DNA of 6,636 bases, from NCBI GenBank assembly GCA_018895795.1, contig JAHINZ010000336.1, positions 1 to 6,636 of the forward strand, written 5' to 3'. This DNA is from Alphaproteobacteria bacterium (GTDB taxonomy: Bacteria > Pseudomonadota > Alphaproteobacteria > Caulobacterales > Caulobacteraceae). The notes beneath the pieces are model-generated. The model did no database searches. It was given only the letters and a program-made list of their open reading frames with translations, and was not told where the DNA came from. The translations under genes and the position numbers were made by a program. Below are positions 5,518 through 6,636 of this stretch, piece by piece (position 1 is the stretch's first letter; every line of letters starts with the position of its first letter).

Positions 5518-6636
5518 ATGGCCAAGCTAGTTGATCGTCTCACCGCCATGACGGTGCGCCATCTGCGCGGCCCAGGTCGCTATCACGATGGCCGCGGCCT
5601 CTATCTTCAGGTTACCCCCAGCGGCGGCAAGTCGTGGATCTTCCGCTACGCCATCGATCGGCGAGAGCGGCAGATGGGGCTGGGCCCTATCGAGTTCGTC
5701 AGTCTGTCGCAGGCGCGTGAGCTGGCCCATGAAGCGCGAAAGCAGCTTTATGAGGGACACGATCCGCTTGAGATGCGGCCTAGCCGACGCAAGGCGCGCA
5801 GGGTCGAGACCCCGAAAGAGGATCCGCCGACAGGATTCACCTTCAGGGAGGCGATGGTCGCCTATATCGATACCAACAAGGCGGCCTGGCGCAGCGACAA
5901 GCATGTTCAGCAGTGGCGCACCACTCTGGAGACCTATGCCGCGCCCCACTTTGGCGACAAGCCGCTGGCTGCCATTGAAACCGCCGATGTCCTGGCGGCC
6001 CTCAAACCGATCTGGTTGACCAAGGCCGAAACCGCCAGCCGGCTGCGAGGGCGAATCGAGGCCGTGTTGAGCTGGGGAACCGTGCAAGGGTTTCGAACGG
6101 GCGAGAATCCGGCGCGCTGGAGCGGCCATCTGCAGATGATCCTTCCGGCCAAGTCCAGGGTCCGAAAGGTCAAGCATCATGCTGCGCTCGACTATGAGGC
6201 ATTGCCGGGTTTCATGGCGGATCTGCGTCTGCAGGCCGGCGTGGGGGTGCTGGCGCTGCGGTTCACCATCCTGACCGCCGCCCGCACGGGCGAGGTGCTG
6301 GGCGCCGACTGGAGCGAGATCGACCTGGAGCGCAAGGTCTGGACAGTCCCTGCGTCGCGGATGAAGGCGGGCCGGGAGCATCGCGTGCCGCTCAGCGACG
6401 CGGCCCTTGAGATCCTCGAGCATCAGCGCGGGGTCTGGGGCGAGGCCGAGGCGAGGCGCTACAGAAAGACGGTCGGGGAGGGGCGGGGGCCGATCGGGCC
6501 GGTGTTCACCGGCCTGCTGGCCGGCAAGGCGTTGAGCAACATGGCCATGCTGGCGGTGCTGCGGCGCATGGGCCGCAGCGATCTGACCAGTCACGGCTTT
6601 CGCAGCACCTTTCGCGACTGGGCGGCCGAGGTGACA
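5518..6636 (+). CDS. P4-type tyrosine recombinase / integrase (3' end outside window)
   Basis: The frame is open from the ATG at 5518 to the window edge, giving 373 residues with no stop. The N-terminal domain is of the integrase DUF4102 type, with the signature YHDGRGLYLQV (about 22-32), followed by KSWIFRYAIDRRERQMGLG. A helical core-binding domain follows (about 107-205). The catalytic domain shows the first active-site Arg in TAARTGEVLG (R256), a Lys in MKAGREHRVPL (K283) and the HxxR box in SHGFRSTFRDW (H359, R362). The last His/Trp and the nucleophilic Tyr would lie in the missing C-terminus, about 30-60 residues given the usual 400-440. Such enzymes insert genomic islands at tRNA 3' ends, and the tRNA-Ser gene 188 bp upstream fits that role. 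The reading direction implies that the element extends to the right. The enzyme looks intact as far as it can be seen. Confidence 0.93.
   Translation, partial: MAKLVDRLTAMTVRHLRGPGRYHDGRGLYLQVTPSGGKSWIFRYAIDRRERQMGLGPIEFVSLSQARELAHEARKQLYEGHDPLEMRPSRRKARRVETPKEDPPTGFTFREAMVAYIDTNKAAWRSDKHVQQWRTTLETYAAPHFGDKPLAAIETADVLAALKPIWLTKAETASRLRGRIEAVLSWGTVQGFRTGENPARWSGHLQMILPAKSRVRKVKHHAALDYEALPGFMADLRLQAGVGVLALRFTILTAARTGEVLGADWSEIDLERKVWTVPASRMKAGREHRVPLSDAALEILEHQRGVWGEAEARRYRKTVGEGRGPIGPVFTGLLAGKALSNMAMLAVLRRMGRSDLTSHGFRSTFRDWAAEVT

Noticed and set aside
5527..6594. 355-codon minus-strand open frame opposite the integrase
   Set aside because: The plus-strand frame carries all visible tyrosine recombinase motifs and a good ribosome binding site; the antisense product has low-complexity His/Arg/Pro content and no motif.
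1..6636. CRISPR array, insertion sequence ends, riboswitch or toxin-antitoxin pair
   Set aside because: No regularly spaced repeats, transposase gene, terminal inverted repeats, recognisable riboswitch core or small gene pair was seen on either strand.

Overview
The window is high-GC, tightly packed DNA that looks alphaproteobacterial, most likely from the Caulobacterales (Caulobacter, Phenylobacterium or a close relative). The main evidence is a compact minus-strand operon. Its gene order and protein families match the Caulobacter holdfast cluster hfsE-hfsF-hfsG-hfsH: polyprenyl-phosphate sugar-1-phosphate transferase, Wzx-type flippase, family 2 glycosyltransferase and polysaccharide deacetylase. 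The taxonomic and hfs assignments come from recognising family and order; no database search was possible.

Layout from left to right. Positions 1-384 (+) hold the C-terminal end of a sterol desaturase/fatty acid hydroxylase family protein, whose start lies outside the window. It converges on the last operon gene with only 2 bp between the two stop codons. Positions 387-5108 (-) hold the four-gene operon, read right to left: hfsE (3537-5108), hfsF (2089-3531), hfsG (1160-2092) and hfsH (387-1160). The joints are 5 bp, a 4-bp ATGA overlap and a 1-bp TGATG overlap, so translation is probably coupled. The hfsE leader (5109-5238) contains a 10-bp tandem repeat just before the start codon and a divergent promoter for the next gene. 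Positions 5239-5329 (+) encode a complete tRNA-Ser(GCU) with an encoded CCA end. Positions 5330-5517 form a spacer with inverted repeats and a cluster of GTCCA motifs. Positions 5518-6636 (+) are the open 5' part of a P4-type tyrosine recombinase, cut by the window edge before its catalytic tyrosine.

The operon genes fit one surface-polysaccharide pathway. HfsE would load the first sugar phosphate onto undecaprenyl phosphate at the inner face of the cytoplasmic membrane. HfsG would extend the lipid-linked glycan, HfsF would flip it to the periplasm, and HfsH would remove acetyl groups from GlcNAc-type residues. Polymerase, export and anchoring genes are not in the window.

The right end reads as the boundary between the chromosomal backbone and an integrated element. 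The tRNA-Ser gene is a typical attachment site, its 3' end is the likely att core, and the adjacent integrase faces into the element. The cargo lies to the right of the window. No new biological system is visible here. The points most worth following up are the island boundary, the repeat structure around the attachment site, and the tandem repeat in the hfsE leader.
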